This document shows positions 33,180 through 41,593 of a stretch of 64,000 bases of DNA, in pieces. The DNA is taken from contig JAJCZJ010000049.1 of assembly GCA_029262455.1 (NCBI GenBank), positions 23,395-87,394 of the forward strand, given 5' to 3'. The notes under the pieces were generated by a model that worked only from the letters and a program-made list of their open reading frames with translations, was not told the origin of the DNA and made no database searches. The stretch's first letter is position 1, and every line of letters begins with the position of its first letter. The DNA is from Deltaproteobacteria bacterium. GTDB taxonomy: Bacteria > Desulfobacterota > Binatia > HRBIN30 > CADEER01. A program made the translations under genes and the position numbers.

Positions 33180-34092
33180 CGCTCTTCTCGATGGCTCGCA
33201 CTTTGGCGCTGGCAGCGCGGGAGTTCGATGCGATCTCCGCCTCGCCGGCGACAAGTGGCTTTTTCGTCAAGATCCTCGCGTCGTCTTCGCGAGCGCGGTC
33301 GCGAAACCACCGTTTGATGATTCGGTCCTCGAGTGAATGGAACGACAGCACGACCATCCGACCCCCGGGGGCCAGGCACTTCCAGGCTTGTGGCAGCGTC
33401 TGGTGGATGGTGTCGAGCTCGTCGTTGACGGCGATACGAAGCCCCTGGAATACCCGGGCGGCGTGACGGCCAGCGCGCCAGCGCGTATTGGCAGGGAGGC
33501 TGCGCTCGATCGCCTGGAACAGGTCGGTCGTCGTCTCAAACGGAGACTTCTTGCGGTCGGCGATGATCGTTCGTGCAATGCGAGACGCGTAACGCTCCTC
33601 GCCCAGTTCGCGAAGAATGGTCGTCAGTTCGTTTACCGGCGCCCGCATGATGATATCGCGAGCGCTTCGCGTATCGATCTCAGATCCACCAAAGCGCATG
33701 TCGAGCGGCTCGTCGTGGGCGAAAGCGAAGCCGCGGCCACTCCGATCAAGATGGTACGAACTCAGACCGAGGTCGAACAGTATTCCGTCGGCTGGAGGAA
33801 AGCCCTGTTCCGCAACGGTCTCTTCCATCTCGGAGAAGCTCACCCCTGCGGTCGACAGACGATTGGTTTGCACAGCGTCAGCCCGCTTCGAGCGGAGTTG
33901 ATCGATCAGGTCGGGATCGCGGTCGAAGGCCAGTACGCGGCCATTGGGCGCGCTGGCTTCCAGGAGTGCTCCCGTATGCCCACCGCCGTTTGCGGTCGCG
34001 TCGATGTAGACTCCGCCGGGGCGCGCAGCGAGAAAATCGAGTACGACGTCGACCAGGATCGGAATATGGACCGCGTCTTCGGGGGGCGTCAC
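33169..34092 (-). CDS. rsmH: 16S rRNA (cytosine1402-N4)-methyltransferase
   Basis: A 307-residue MraW/RsmH enzyme. Opening HIPILVDVVLDFL, SAM-binding YIDATANGGGHTGALLE (about 26-43), RVLAFDRDPDLIDQ, ILFDLGLSSYHLDRSGRGFA (about 97-116) with DMRFG, then FQGLRIAVNDELD and LSFHSLEDRIIKRWF near the C-terminus. It methylates N4 of C1402. I place the start at GTG 34092, where GTGA overlaps the stop of the upstream cupin gene by 4 bases; an ATG at 34137 would add 15 residues. In many bacteria rsmH starts the division/cell-wall cluster, but ftsL and ftsI are not here. Confidence 0.9.
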   Translation of the reverse strand: MTPPEDAVHIPILVDVVLDFLAARPGGVYIDATANGGGHTGALLEASAPNGRVLAFDRDPDLIDQLRSKRADAVQTNRLSTAGVSFSEMEETVAEQGFPPADGILFDLGLSSYHLDRSGRGFAFAHDEPLDMRFGGSEIDTRSARDIIMRAPVNELTTILRELGEERYASRIARTIIADRKKSPFETTTDLFQAIERSLPANTRWRAGRHAARVFQGLRIAVNDELDTIHQTLPQAWKCLAPGGRMVVLSFHSLEDRIIKRWFRDRAREDDARILTKKPLVAGEAEIASNSRAASAKVRAIEKSAKT

Positions 34093-34454
34093 GAATCGTC
34101 GCGGTGTACTGAGTCCGGAGAGAACGCCGGTAGGCATACCGCAATGTACTCGGCGCCCTCGGCTCCGGGCGTGCTGTAGCGAACCTTCTCGCCCGGGCTG
34201 GTGATCACGGCCTGCCCAGCTCGTACCTCCATCGAACCACCGTCGTAGTCGACGACCAAACAGCCTTTGAGAACTACGGTCATTTCCTCAAAATCAGGGC
34301 TTTGTGCCGGCTCGACCCACCCTCCCGGCGACCGCATGTGGGCGACGCTGACGTGGGTGCTGCTGGTGTTGACCTGGCCGACGTACTCATCGATCAATTT
34401 TGGCTTGTTGCCGGCCGCTTCGATCCGGGTTGCACTTTCAACGTGTCGTGGCAT
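34089..34454 (-). CDS. cupin-domain protein
   Basis: A 121-residue single-cupin protein. The fold is seen as EPAQSPDFEEMTVVLKGCLVV (around 47-67, cupin motif 1, with Glu but few His), then GQAVITSPGEKVRYSTPGAE (motif 2). The metal ligands are not all present. Start at ATG 34454. Its stop overlaps the GTG of rsmH by 4 bases, so the two are coupled. No clear role; a small-molecule or regulatory sensor is possible. It has no signal peptide. Confidence 0.7.
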   Translation of the reverse strand: MPRHVESATRIEAAGNKPKLIDEYVGQVNTSSTHVSVAHMRSPGGWVEPAQSPDFEEMTVVLKGCLVVDYDGGSMEVRAGQAVITSPGEKVRYSTPGAEGAEYIAVCLPAFSPDSVHRDDS

Positions 34455-34505
34455 GGCTCGTCTTGTCACGCAGATGGCGTCAGGCGCAAGCAAGCAGACC
34501 CAGAT

Positions 34506-34910
34506 TCAGGCAGCATTTCGAGTGCGGCGGCGCTTTTCTCGAATCCGGTGCCGCCCCTTGCCGGCTGACATACGGGGGCGGACATAATCTCTCTCGCCGG
34601 ACCGGATACGCGGCAGCGCCTGACGGACCCCGTCGGGGTCCAGTCCTAGAACATCGCAAATGCTGGCGAAAGCGAATGGGCCGATACGCTCGTCGCTGTC
34701 CATCCAATGATTCGCTTCGATCGCTGCCTGTTCGGCTTCCGAACCGGGTCTCGGGTTTGCTCTGGCCAATACAGCGATGGCCTCTTCGAGCACGGCCGCC
34801 AATAGGCGTTTTTCAGGTTGAACAAGTCCGCCGTCGCCCCAGTACTGGGACGGCAGCACGGCATCGCTCGGATATGGCTCTGTAACTCCCTGGTTTGCCC
34901 TGTCGGCCAC
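34506..34910 (-). CDS. conserved-looking protein of unknown function
   Basis: A 134-residue protein. I choose the GTG at 34910 because GAGGAGGAG lies 5 bases upstream; the earlier ATG at 34937 has no good ribosome site. The core EKRLLAAVLEEAIAVLARAN, EANHWMDSDERIGPFAFASI and CDVLGLDPDGVRQALPRI resembles a pattern I have seen in uncharacterised delta-like proteins (an acidic WI.SDD..WPFSF..ICEALGLDP stretch). The C-terminus is strongly basic (GKGRHRIREKRRRTRNAA), suggesting nucleic-acid contact. It is 51 bases from the cupin gene on the same strand. Confidence 0.6.
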   Translation of the reverse strand: MADRANQGVTEPYPSDAVLPSQYWGDGGLVQPEKRLLAAVLEEAIAVLARANPRPGSEAEQAAIEANHWMDSDERIGPFAFASICDVLGLDPDGVRQALPRIRSGERDYVRPRMSAGKGRHRIREKRRRTRNAA

Positions 34911-34996
34911 CGGACTCCTCCTCAAGGGCGGGAACACTAGGGCCTGCGTAATCGTTCCAGAATTCCGAACTATTTATGTTTTGCAATAACCCTAAG

Positions 34997-35515
34997 CTAT
35001 TTATTCCTTTTTGCTGCGAGAGCGCGGGCATGTGCCGGCTCGAGAAACCATTGCAGGGTGGCGTGGGGCGTCTCGGCGTTCCCGGAAGTTGCGAGACATG
35101 CCGTTGCCGCCTTGCGAAACGGCAGGTAGGCCGCCTCCGGGTCGCCCGTCATCAACCACGAGGCCAGCATGCCAAGGTCGGGCTGGTGGCCGACGACCAT
35201 GACCTTGGTTGGTTTGGGCGGGGCGAGTAGGTCGGAGAAAAGCCGATCAAAGTCGAATCCGGGCCTGAGGTGATCGGTGGTTCGCACCGACGCTCCCCCA
35301 AGGCCATTGGCCGCTATACGGGCGGTTTCATCGGCGCGAACCAATGGGCTGCTGAGGATCAACTGTGGCGCGACTCCGATTCGCTCGAGCCCAGCGACGA
35401 CCTGCTTGGTACGTTCGATGCCGATCTCGGTCAATCGACGGTCGCCATCGCGACCGGAATCCGCGTAGTCCTCGGCGATTCCGTGGCGAACAATGTAGAT
35501 GGTATCGAGCTTCAT
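34997..35515 (-). CDS. sixA: SixA-type histidine phosphatase
   Basis: A 172-residue member of the histidine phosphatase superfamily. The N-terminal active-site block is IYIVRHGIAEDYADSG (RHG with the phosphorylated His, residue 11), an Arg follows in SSPLVRADETARIA, and the second His lies in MVVGHQPDLGMLASWL. SixA removes phosphate from phospho-histidine in HPt or PtsN-linked domains. It is 13 bases after the CYTH gene in a Ppx-CYTH-SixA unit, a known grouping related to polyphosphate and phosphate metabolism. Confidence 0.85.
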   Translation of the reverse strand: MKLDTIYIVRHGIAEDYADSGRDGDRRLTEIGIERTKQVVAGLERIGVAPQLILSSPLVRADETARIAANGLGGASVRTTDHLRPGFDFDRLFSDLLAPPKPTKVMVVGHQPDLGMLASWLMTGDPEAAYLPFRKAATACLATSGNAETPHATLQWFLEPAHARALAAKRNK

Positions 35516-35528
35516 TGCGTCTCCGTGA

Positions 35529-36197
35529 TCAGTCGAGGATCTCTGCCAACGTGATGCCGCGCACCTCGGCGAGGGCGCGGGCGAACTTCGATGTCGGATT
35601 GGGTGCTAAGTCCCAGCGAGCGCCGAGAAGCGCCGAAATTTCGGACAGGATGGCGGGTGTTCCTTTTACGAGTTCGACCTCGATTTCGTAGTATGAGGGA
35701 GATTCGCTCCACTCGGCACCCGGCGCACCGTGACGTACTGTGTCCAGCGCAATCTCGGCAACAAAGGCCCGCGTCTGGTCGCGCACCGCAACAATCTGCC
35801 GGCGAATCCCGGTGACAACGAGCGGGTGAAGCGGAGCATCTTTTGCGATGGCGGTGATTTGTTCCCGAATTGCGCCCGGAGGCAGCGGGTATGGTGCGGT
35901 CAGCGGGCGGTCGAGTTGCATGCTCTGTTCGAGCCGGATGTGGAGTTCGCCGTCGATTCGTCCACCTCGCTTGATATTCAGCACCCAGCGACCCGAAGAA
36001 TTCCGCATGCGGAGGGCGATTCCGGCGCGCGTGAGATCCAGGTCCTCGGTGTCGAGATACGTCGTCGTCAGGTCAGAGGCCGGCCGTCGATCGAGTTGGA
36101 AGGGTCCGATGGACCCCAGGGCGAGGATCCCGTCGAAGACCGCGTTGGTTTGGGCGAGAAGTTTGATCTCGATTTCGTCTTCGGCCGGACTGGTCAC
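35529..36197 (-). CDS. CYTH-domain protein (inorganic triphosphatase-like)
   Basis: A 222-residue CYTH protein without a CHAD domain. The N-terminal EIEIKL (ExExK, residues 8-13) is the metal/substrate signature of the family. Further Arg/Lys/Glu residues of the tunnel are in TTYLDTEDLDLTRAGIALRM, WVLNIKRGG and YEIEVELVKG. Members hydrolyse tripolyphosphate or related triphosphates. ATGA overlap with the upstream ppx stop shows coupling. Whether it is a polyphosphate-processing or regulatory enzyme is open. Confidence 0.88.
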   Translation of the reverse strand: MTSPAEDEIEIKLLAQTNAVFDGILALGSIGPFQLDRRPASDLTTTYLDTEDLDLTRAGIALRMRNSSGRWVLNIKRGGRIDGELHIRLEQSMQLDRPLTAPYPLPPGAIREQITAIAKDAPLHPLVVTGIRRQIVAVRDQTRAFVAEIALDTVRHGAPGAEWSESPSYYEIEVELVKGTPAILSEISALLGARWDLAPNPTSKFARALAEVRGITLAEILD

Positions 36198-37747
36198 ATC
36201 TGCACCGCAAATGAGATCTGCTTGTCGAGGACCTGGCCCAGAGCTTTGGCCCTCTGTTGGGCTTCCCAGATCTCGAGTGCAGCGTCGTTGTCACCGCCAT
36301 CTAGCTCGAAAATCACCTCGTTCTTGCGCCGTTCCACTACGATATCCTTGACGACACCGAAGTGACTCCGGTCCAACCCGTCCGCGACCCGGAGGATGGA
36401 GCTCAACTTGCGAACGGTCGATTTTCTGTCGTCGGGTAGGGCGCCAAAACTCGGGTCAGAGTCTTTCGGTGATGCTTTGCGGTGATAGCGTGCGATGAGG
36501 GCGATGATCTCGACTTCCTCCGGCTCGAAGTCGTGCAACTCGCTGTTGACGATGAGGTAGTGCGAGTGCCGATGATGATTCTTGTGCGAGATGTGGTGAC
36601 CAATGTCGTGGAGCAGTGCAGCATACTCTAGCCATTCCTTGGCCTCGGGAGCGAGGTTGAGGTCGTCCTGAAGCTGGTCAAAAAGACGCGTTGCGAGGTG
36701 CGCGACTTGTTTGCCGTGTCGCGAGGTCTCGCCAAGGTGCCGGGCCAAGCGCATGACCGATCGGAGGCGGGGGCTGTGGTAGCGCTCGACCTCCTCGATT
36801 CCCTTTTGGTGTCGGTCGATAAAATCGAGGAGCACGCCCTCACGCAACGCCCAATTGCACGAGACGACCGCCTTCGCGCCGCTGGTTGAAATGATTTGGT
36901 CGGCAACGCATGCCCCGGCGATAATGAGGTCGACGCGCTTCGAATCTAGGCCTTTGATCTCCAGTCGATTCGCGCGATCGGTCCGGCTCAACTGCTTGCG
37001 CACGCGTGAGATGGCCGCAGCATCGATCGTCGAAGCACTGTTCCTTGTCGCGGCAGTGTTTTGGTCAGAGTGGGACGCCATCGCAACTAGATTATCCATG
37101 GTCCCGGACGTTCCTACGATGCGGCGAACTTTCCACTTGCGTCCTCGATCCTTGATGAGCTTGTGGAAACTTGCCAGACCAGCTTCGATTTCGGTGTCGA
37201 GGGACTCCAGAACCTTTTTCGGCGGCGGATCCTCCTCGAGAAATCGATCCGAAAGGCGTGCCACGCCCAGCTTGAGGCTCTCAAACCACGTCGCCTCACC
37301 CTCTTCGACGAGGATCAGCTCGACACTGCCGCCGCCGATGTCGACGATCAGCGAGGGCGAGTCGGACGCGAGGTCCATCACATGGCGAACGCCGAGATAG
37401 ATGAGCCGAGCCTCTTCCAGGCCCTGGATGACTTTGATTCGCCATCCGACTTCATTCTTGACGCGGCGGATGAAATCTCCTCCGTTGGCGGCTTCTCGCA
37501 CGGCGCTCGTCGCTACCGCCTGGACACGGTTGACTCCGAGCCGATCCGCCAGTGTCCGGAACGTGGCTAGTGTCTGGGCGCCCGCGTCCATTGCAGCGTC
37601 GGACAGGCGCCCCTCGTTGTGGGTGCGGCCGCCCAGACGGACCATCTCTTTGGCGCGATCGAGAACCCGAAACCGGCCGTCCGCCTCTACCTCGGCGACG
37701 ACCATGTGAATCGAGTTGCTGCCTACGTCAACGGCAGCGACACGCAT
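36194..37747 (-). CDS. ppx: Ppx/GppA phosphatase with C-terminal HD domain
   Basis: A 517-residue exopolyphosphatase/pppGpp phosphatase. The ASKHA domain begins VAAVDVGSNSIHMVVAE and includes VATSAVREAANG, LIVDIGGGSVELIL (phosphate loop) and VGTSGTMDNL. The C-terminal HD-type domain has AALLHDIGHHISHKNHH (about 380), then IALIARYHRK. It releases phosphate from polyphosphate ends. The start was set at ATG 37747; another at 37756 is possible. It leads the operon with the CYTH and SixA genes and is divergent from pstS, separated by about 590 bases. I saw no Pho box facing this way. Confidence 0.9.
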   Translation of the reverse strand: MRVAAVDVGSNSIHMVVAEVEADGRFRVLDRAKEMVRLGGRTHNEGRLSDAAMDAGAQTLATFRTLADRLGVNRVQAVATSAVREAANGGDFIRRVKNEVGWRIKVIQGLEEARLIYLGVRHVMDLASDSPSLIVDIGGGSVELILVEEGEATWFESLKLGVARLSDRFLEEDPPPKKVLESLDTEIEAGLASFHKLIKDRGRKWKVRRIVGTSGTMDNLVAMASHSDQNTAATRNSASTIDAAAISRVRKQLSRTDRANRLEIKGLDSKRVDLIIAGACVADQIISTSGAKAVVSCNWALREGVLLDFIDRHQKGIEEVERYHSPRLRSVMRLARHLGETSRHGKQVAHLATRLFDQLQDDLNLAPEAKEWLEYAALLHDIGHHISHKNHHRHSHYLIVNSELHDFEPEEVEIIALIARYHRKASPKDSDPSFGALPDDRKSTVRKLSSILRVADGLDRSHFGVVKDIVVERRKNEVIFELDGGDNDAALEIWEAQQRAKALGQVLDKQISFAVQM

Positions 37748-38120
37748 ACCGCACACCTACGCCGACCACTTGCCCCACCTCCATTGCGAAAAAATTTTCG
37801 CCGACGACCACGGCCAGAGTGTAGTCGATCGATGAAGGTGGCGAAAGGTGTTCTTGGCCCGACTGAAGTGAGTGGCAATCGGACTGGTACGGCTGATTCT
37901 TACGATAGGGAAGTGAGCGAATTCCGCCAACGCTCGTTGCGAATGGCAAGGTGCTGTCACCCCAGCGACACAGTTCGACCTGGAGTAACGGAGCCTCGAG
38001 TAGTCGCAGACCAGCAGAACACTTTAGGCTGGTTCCCTCCGCGTGATCGCTCGATCCGGGTAGCCCCGGCTGACGTATATTGCTGGACGCGATCCGGCCA
38101 ACGCACCGATCGAGAGAAAA

Positions 38121-38149
38121 CGTTCACCGCGATGTAACACTCCCGTAAT
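38121..38149 (+). promoter_or_regulatory. Pho-box-like site upstream of pstS
   Basis: Heptamers CGTTCAC (38121-38127), ATGTAAC (38132-38138) and CCGTAAT (38143-38149) at an exact 11-bp period, followed after 10 bases by TATGGT (38160-38165) as a plausible -10. It sits 188 bases before the pstS start in a 589-base gene-free region between ppx and pstS (37748-38336). I see no other gene or RNA in that region. Confidence 0.8.
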
Positions 38150-38336
38150 ATTCGGTCGCTATGGTTGAGGCTGGAGATAGCGGTCTCCGAAGCAATCATC
38201 ACTCAGCGAGTTGGTTCGCCGAGGATGCGATCCGCGGTGCGAGGCTGAGTAGCCGTCGAGCTTGTCGAAATTGGGAAACTTGGGAACGTTGGGCCTGGGC
38301 TCCGCATGTCTGCGGCATTCGAGAAAGGGTTGTGGA

Positions 38337-39305
38337 ATGTTGAATCAGTCAATTTTGGTCGTTTCGGCGATGTTGATGACGTCGGGACTGGCTTCGGCCG
38401 GACCTATTGAGGTGGATCCGGATATCGAGAAATACGCGAAGGTTGGCGGCGTAACCGGCAATCTGAACAGCATCGGGTCGGACACACTCAACAACCTCAT
38501 GACCCTGTGGGCAGAGGGCTTTCAGAAGAACTACCCGAGTGTCCGCACTCAGATCGAAGGCAAAGGCTCCTCGACGGCGCCACCGGCACTCATTGCGGCG
38601 ACAGCGCAGATCGGACCCATGAGCCGTGCGATGAAGCCTTCCGAAGTGGATGAGTTTGAAAAGAGATTTGGCTATGCGCCGACCAAGGTGCGAGTCGCGG
38701 TCGATGCACTGGCGGTTTACGTCAACAAGGATAACCCCCTCGATCAGCTGACGATTGCCCAGGTCGATGCGATGTTCTCGAAGACGAGGCTTTGTGGTGC
38801 GACGGGTGATCTATCGACTTGGGGCCAAACCGGTATCGGTGGGGATTGGGCGACTCGGCCAATCAGTCTTTATGGTCGGAACTCTGCCTCGGGCACCTAC
38901 GGATACTTCAAGAAGAACGCCCTCTGTCGGGGAGACTACAAAGACACGGTGAAAGAGCAGCCGGGGTCGGCCTCCGTGGTTCAGGGAGTGGCTGAGGATC
39001 TCCAAGGCGTGGGGTACAGCGGCATCGGTTACAAGACTTCTGGCGTCAAGACCCTGTCTTTGGCCAAGAAAAGCGGCGGCGAATACGTCGCGACGACGCC
39101 GGACATGGTTCTGTCCGGAAAGTATCCGCTGGCCCGATTTCTCTACCTTTACGTCAACAAGAAGCCGGGCGCAGCTCTGGATCCGCTGGTGCGGGAGTTC
39201 CTGAACTACGTCTTGAGTCAGGAAGGGCAGAAGGTCGTTTTGAAGGACGGATACTTGCCGATCTCGGCCAAGATCGCAGCAACCGAAACGGCGAATCTGA
39301 AGTGA
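38337..39305 (+). CDS. pstS: phosphate ABC transporter, periplasmic phosphate-binding protein
   Basis: A 322-residue PstS of the longer, PstS-like group. Signal peptide MLNQSILVVSAMLMTSGLASA; the binding region holds IGSDTLNNLMTLWAEGF, IEGKGSSTAPPALI (phosphate-binding Ser/Thr/Arg loop, about 73-86), then IGPMSRAMKPSEVDEF and YGRNSASGTYGYFK, which carries the second half of the binding pocket. Start at ATG 38337; a longer in-frame form at 38262 would hide the signal peptide. First gene of the pst-pho operon and preceded by a Pho box. Confidence 0.93.
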   Translation: MLNQSILVVSAMLMTSGLASAGPIEVDPDIEKYAKVGGVTGNLNSIGSDTLNNLMTLWAEGFQKNYPSVRTQIEGKGSSTAPPALIAATAQIGPMSRAMKPSEVDEFEKRFGYAPTKVRVAVDALAVYVNKDNPLDQLTIAQVDAMFSKTRLCGATGDLSTWGQTGIGGDWATRPISLYGRNSASGTYGYFKKNALCRGDYKDTVKEQPGSASVVQGVAEDLQGVGYSGIGYKTSGVKTLSLAKKSGGEYVATTPDMVLSGKYPLARFLYLYVNKKPGAALDPLVREFLNYVLSQEGQKVVLKDGYLPISAKIAATETANLK

Positions 39306-39396
39306 AGGACCAAGGCTTCCAGGACGATGCCCTGCACGATGCCCAGGATGACAATGACCTGTCGCGGAATCTCTGCGCGTGGTGTTGCGGTGCGTG

Positions 39397-41592
39397 ATGA
39401 AGTTGGTGCGTGAGGCCTCGGGGAGAGATCGACGGGCGACCGTCGATCGGCTCGGGGCCATCGTCGTACGCGCTGGCGGCTTCGGCGTGATCGCCAGCAT
39501 CCTGGCCATCCTGTTTTTCATTGTCGTCGAAGTGTGGCCATTGGTCCGCGCCGCGCGGGTCGAACGGAGGCCAATACTGCAGGCCAACACTACTGTCATG
39601 GGCGTTGCCAGCGATCCTTACCAGAGCCATCTAGCGACCATTGATGGCGAGGGCACGGTTCGTGTGCGACAGCTTTCCGACGATCGCGAAGTGCTCGTGC
39701 GGGATGTTGCTGCTGGAGCACAGGTCGGGCACATCACAGCCGACCCAAACGGCGAGTTCTTCGCCTGGCTCGAGGCGGGCGGGCGCGTCGGCCTGGTGCC
39801 AGTCGCTTGGCAGGTCGGTTTTGCTGACGGCAAACGAGTGGTTCGACCGTCGATCGGTGACGCTTCCTACTTCGCCGCGCAGGAGTCTGCCTTGGTGGCG
39901 CCGATTGCGGCGCGCATTGCGCTGGATGGTTCGAGTCGCACTGTGGCGGCAGCGTCCGATGACGGACAACTCGTACTTTTTCGTCGCGACCGCGAAGTCA
40001 ATGACTTTACGGAGGAAGTGGAAGAGAGCGAGACACTTTCGTCCGTTGACGCGCCAGACGGTTTGATTGCGCTTGCTCTCGACGACAGCGGGGCGCAGCT
40101 ATTTGCCGCGACTGCTGACGGGCACTTGTATCGTTGGGACGCCATTCCGCGCCTTTCGAGCGAACCGGAAGTCGTCACGGTGAACGGCAAGGTCTCGTCG
40201 ATGACCTTGCTGCTCGGTGGTCGAGCGTTGGTTGTTGGTCTCGAACGTGGTGCGATTCAAGTGTGGTTGCGGGCGCCTCGTGGGGATAGTCCTCCGAAGT
40301 TGACGTACGTGCGGGAGTTTCCGCCGCACGAATCTGCGATTCGTTTTCTTGCCCCGTCGCGGCGCGGCAAGGGCTTCGTTGCCGTCGACGAAAGGGGCGG
40401 AGTCGGGATCTACCATTCGACTTCCGAGCGAGTGATCTGGCGCGGCGAGAGTGGCTTGAGAAGCGTTAGCGCTCTTGGGTTCTCGCCAAAGGCTGACACC
40501 GTGGTGATTGCCGGTGCTGCCGGGATCTCGATCTTCGATGTGGACAACCCACACCCCGACGTAAGTCTGCGCGCTCTGTTCTTGCCGATGTGGTACGAAG
40601 GATACGAGAAGCCGGAGTACGTGTGGCAGTCGAGTGGCGGAACCGATGACTTCGAGCCGAAGTACAGTCTGGTCCCCCTGTTGATCGGCACTCTGAAGGG
40701 AACATTCTATTCTCTGTTGATCGCGATCCCACTCGGTGTCTTGGGAGCCATGTACGTTTCCCAGTTCATGCATCCCCGGCTGCGAAACGTCATCAAGCCG
40801 ACGGTCGAAATCATGGCGGCGCTCCCGAGTGTCGTTCTAGGCTTTCTGGCTGGACTGTGGTTGGCGCCTCGTGTCGAGGAAGCGTTCTCAGCCTTGATTC
40901 TGATGGTGCTTTCGTTTCCGTTTGTTGTTGGCGGCACCGGTATGCTTTGGGAGCGGCTGCCGCTTGCGTGGCGCACGCGCATGCCGGTAGGAGCTGAGGC
41001 AATTGCCTTTTGTGTCTCCCTGGCGGCGGCCACGGTTCTCAGCATCTTGTTGAGCGATCCCTTCGAGGCGCTGGTTTTTGGTGGAAACTTTCAGGCGTGG
41101 CTACTCGGTGCGACCGGCCTCCACTACGATCAGCGCAACGCGATTATCGTGGGGCTAGCGATGGGTTTTGCGGTGATTCCAATCATTTTCGCGATTTCTG
41201 AGGACGCTTTTTCGAACGTCCCGAGGAACTTGGTTTCCGGGTCCCTGGCGCTCGGAGCGAATCGCTGGCAGACCGTTTCGCGTATCGTCCTGCCGACTGC
41301 GAGTCCCGGAATATTTTCAGCCATCATGATCGGATTTGGTCGAGCGGTCGGCGAGACGATGATCGTACTGATGGCAACTGGAAATACGCCGATTTCCGAA
41401 TGGAATCCGTTCAACGGATTTCGAACATTGTCCGCCAACATCGCGGTCGAGATCCCCGAAGCACCGCAATTTGGTTCTCTCTATCGGGTCCTGTTTCTGG
41501 CGGCCTTGTTGCTGTTCATGTTCACTTTCGTGCTGAACACCGCTGCCGAACTCGTTCGCCAGCGGCTGCGCGAACGCTACGCGAGTCTTTGA
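39397..41592 (+). CDS. pstC: phosphate ABC transporter permease PstC with beta-propeller-like insertion
   Basis: A 731-residue permease, much longer than the usual 310-residue PstC. After TM1 (GGFGVIASILAILFFIVVEV) a periplasmic insertion of about 400 residues carries WD-like repeats (ATIDGEGTVRVRQL, LFAATADGHLYRWDAIP, VVGLERGAIQVWL) before the ABC-2 permease part (from about residue 430, IGTLKGTFYSLLIAIPLG). The EAA-type loop SGSLALGANRWQTVSRIVLP is near 615. Long PstC forms of this type occur in Pseudomonas and Vibrio relatives. Start at ATG 39397; 39379 is an alternative. Confidence 0.9.
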   Translation: MKLVREASGRDRRATVDRLGAIVVRAGGFGVIASILAILFFIVVEVWPLVRAARVERRPILQANTTVMGVASDPYQSHLATIDGEGTVRVRQLSDDREVLVRDVAAGAQVGHITADPNGEFFAWLEAGGRVGLVPVAWQVGFADGKRVVRPSIGDASYFAAQESALVAPIAARIALDGSSRTVAAASDDGQLVLFRRDREVNDFTEEVEESETLSSVDAPDGLIALALDDSGAQLFAATADGHLYRWDAIPRLSSEPEVVTVNGKVSSMTLLLGGRALVVGLERGAIQVWLRAPRGDSPPKLTYVREFPPHESAIRFLAPSRRGKGFVAVDERGGVGIYHSTSERVIWRGESGLRSVSALGFSPKADTVVIAGAAGISIFDVDNPHPDVSLRALFLPMWYEGYEKPEYVWQSSGGTDDFEPKYSLVPLLIGTLKGTFYSLLIAIPLGVLGAMYVSQFMHPRLRNVIKPTVEIMAALPSVVLGFLAGLWLAPRVEEAFSALILMVLSFPFVVGGTGMLWERLPLAWRTRMPVGAEAIAFCVSLAAATVLSILLSDPFEALVFGGNFQAWLLGATGLHYDQRNAIIVGLAMGFAVIPIIFAISEDAFSNVPRNLVSGSLALGANRWQTVSRIVLPTASPGIFSAIMIGFGRAVGETMIVLMATGNTPISEWNPFNGFRTLSANIAVEIPEAPQFGSLYRVLFLAALLLFMFTFVLNTAAELVRQRLRERYASL

Positions 41593-41593
41593 G

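Noticed and set aside
37748..38120. Possible Pho box facing ppx
   Set aside because: The only 11-bp repeats in the divergent region point to pstS.
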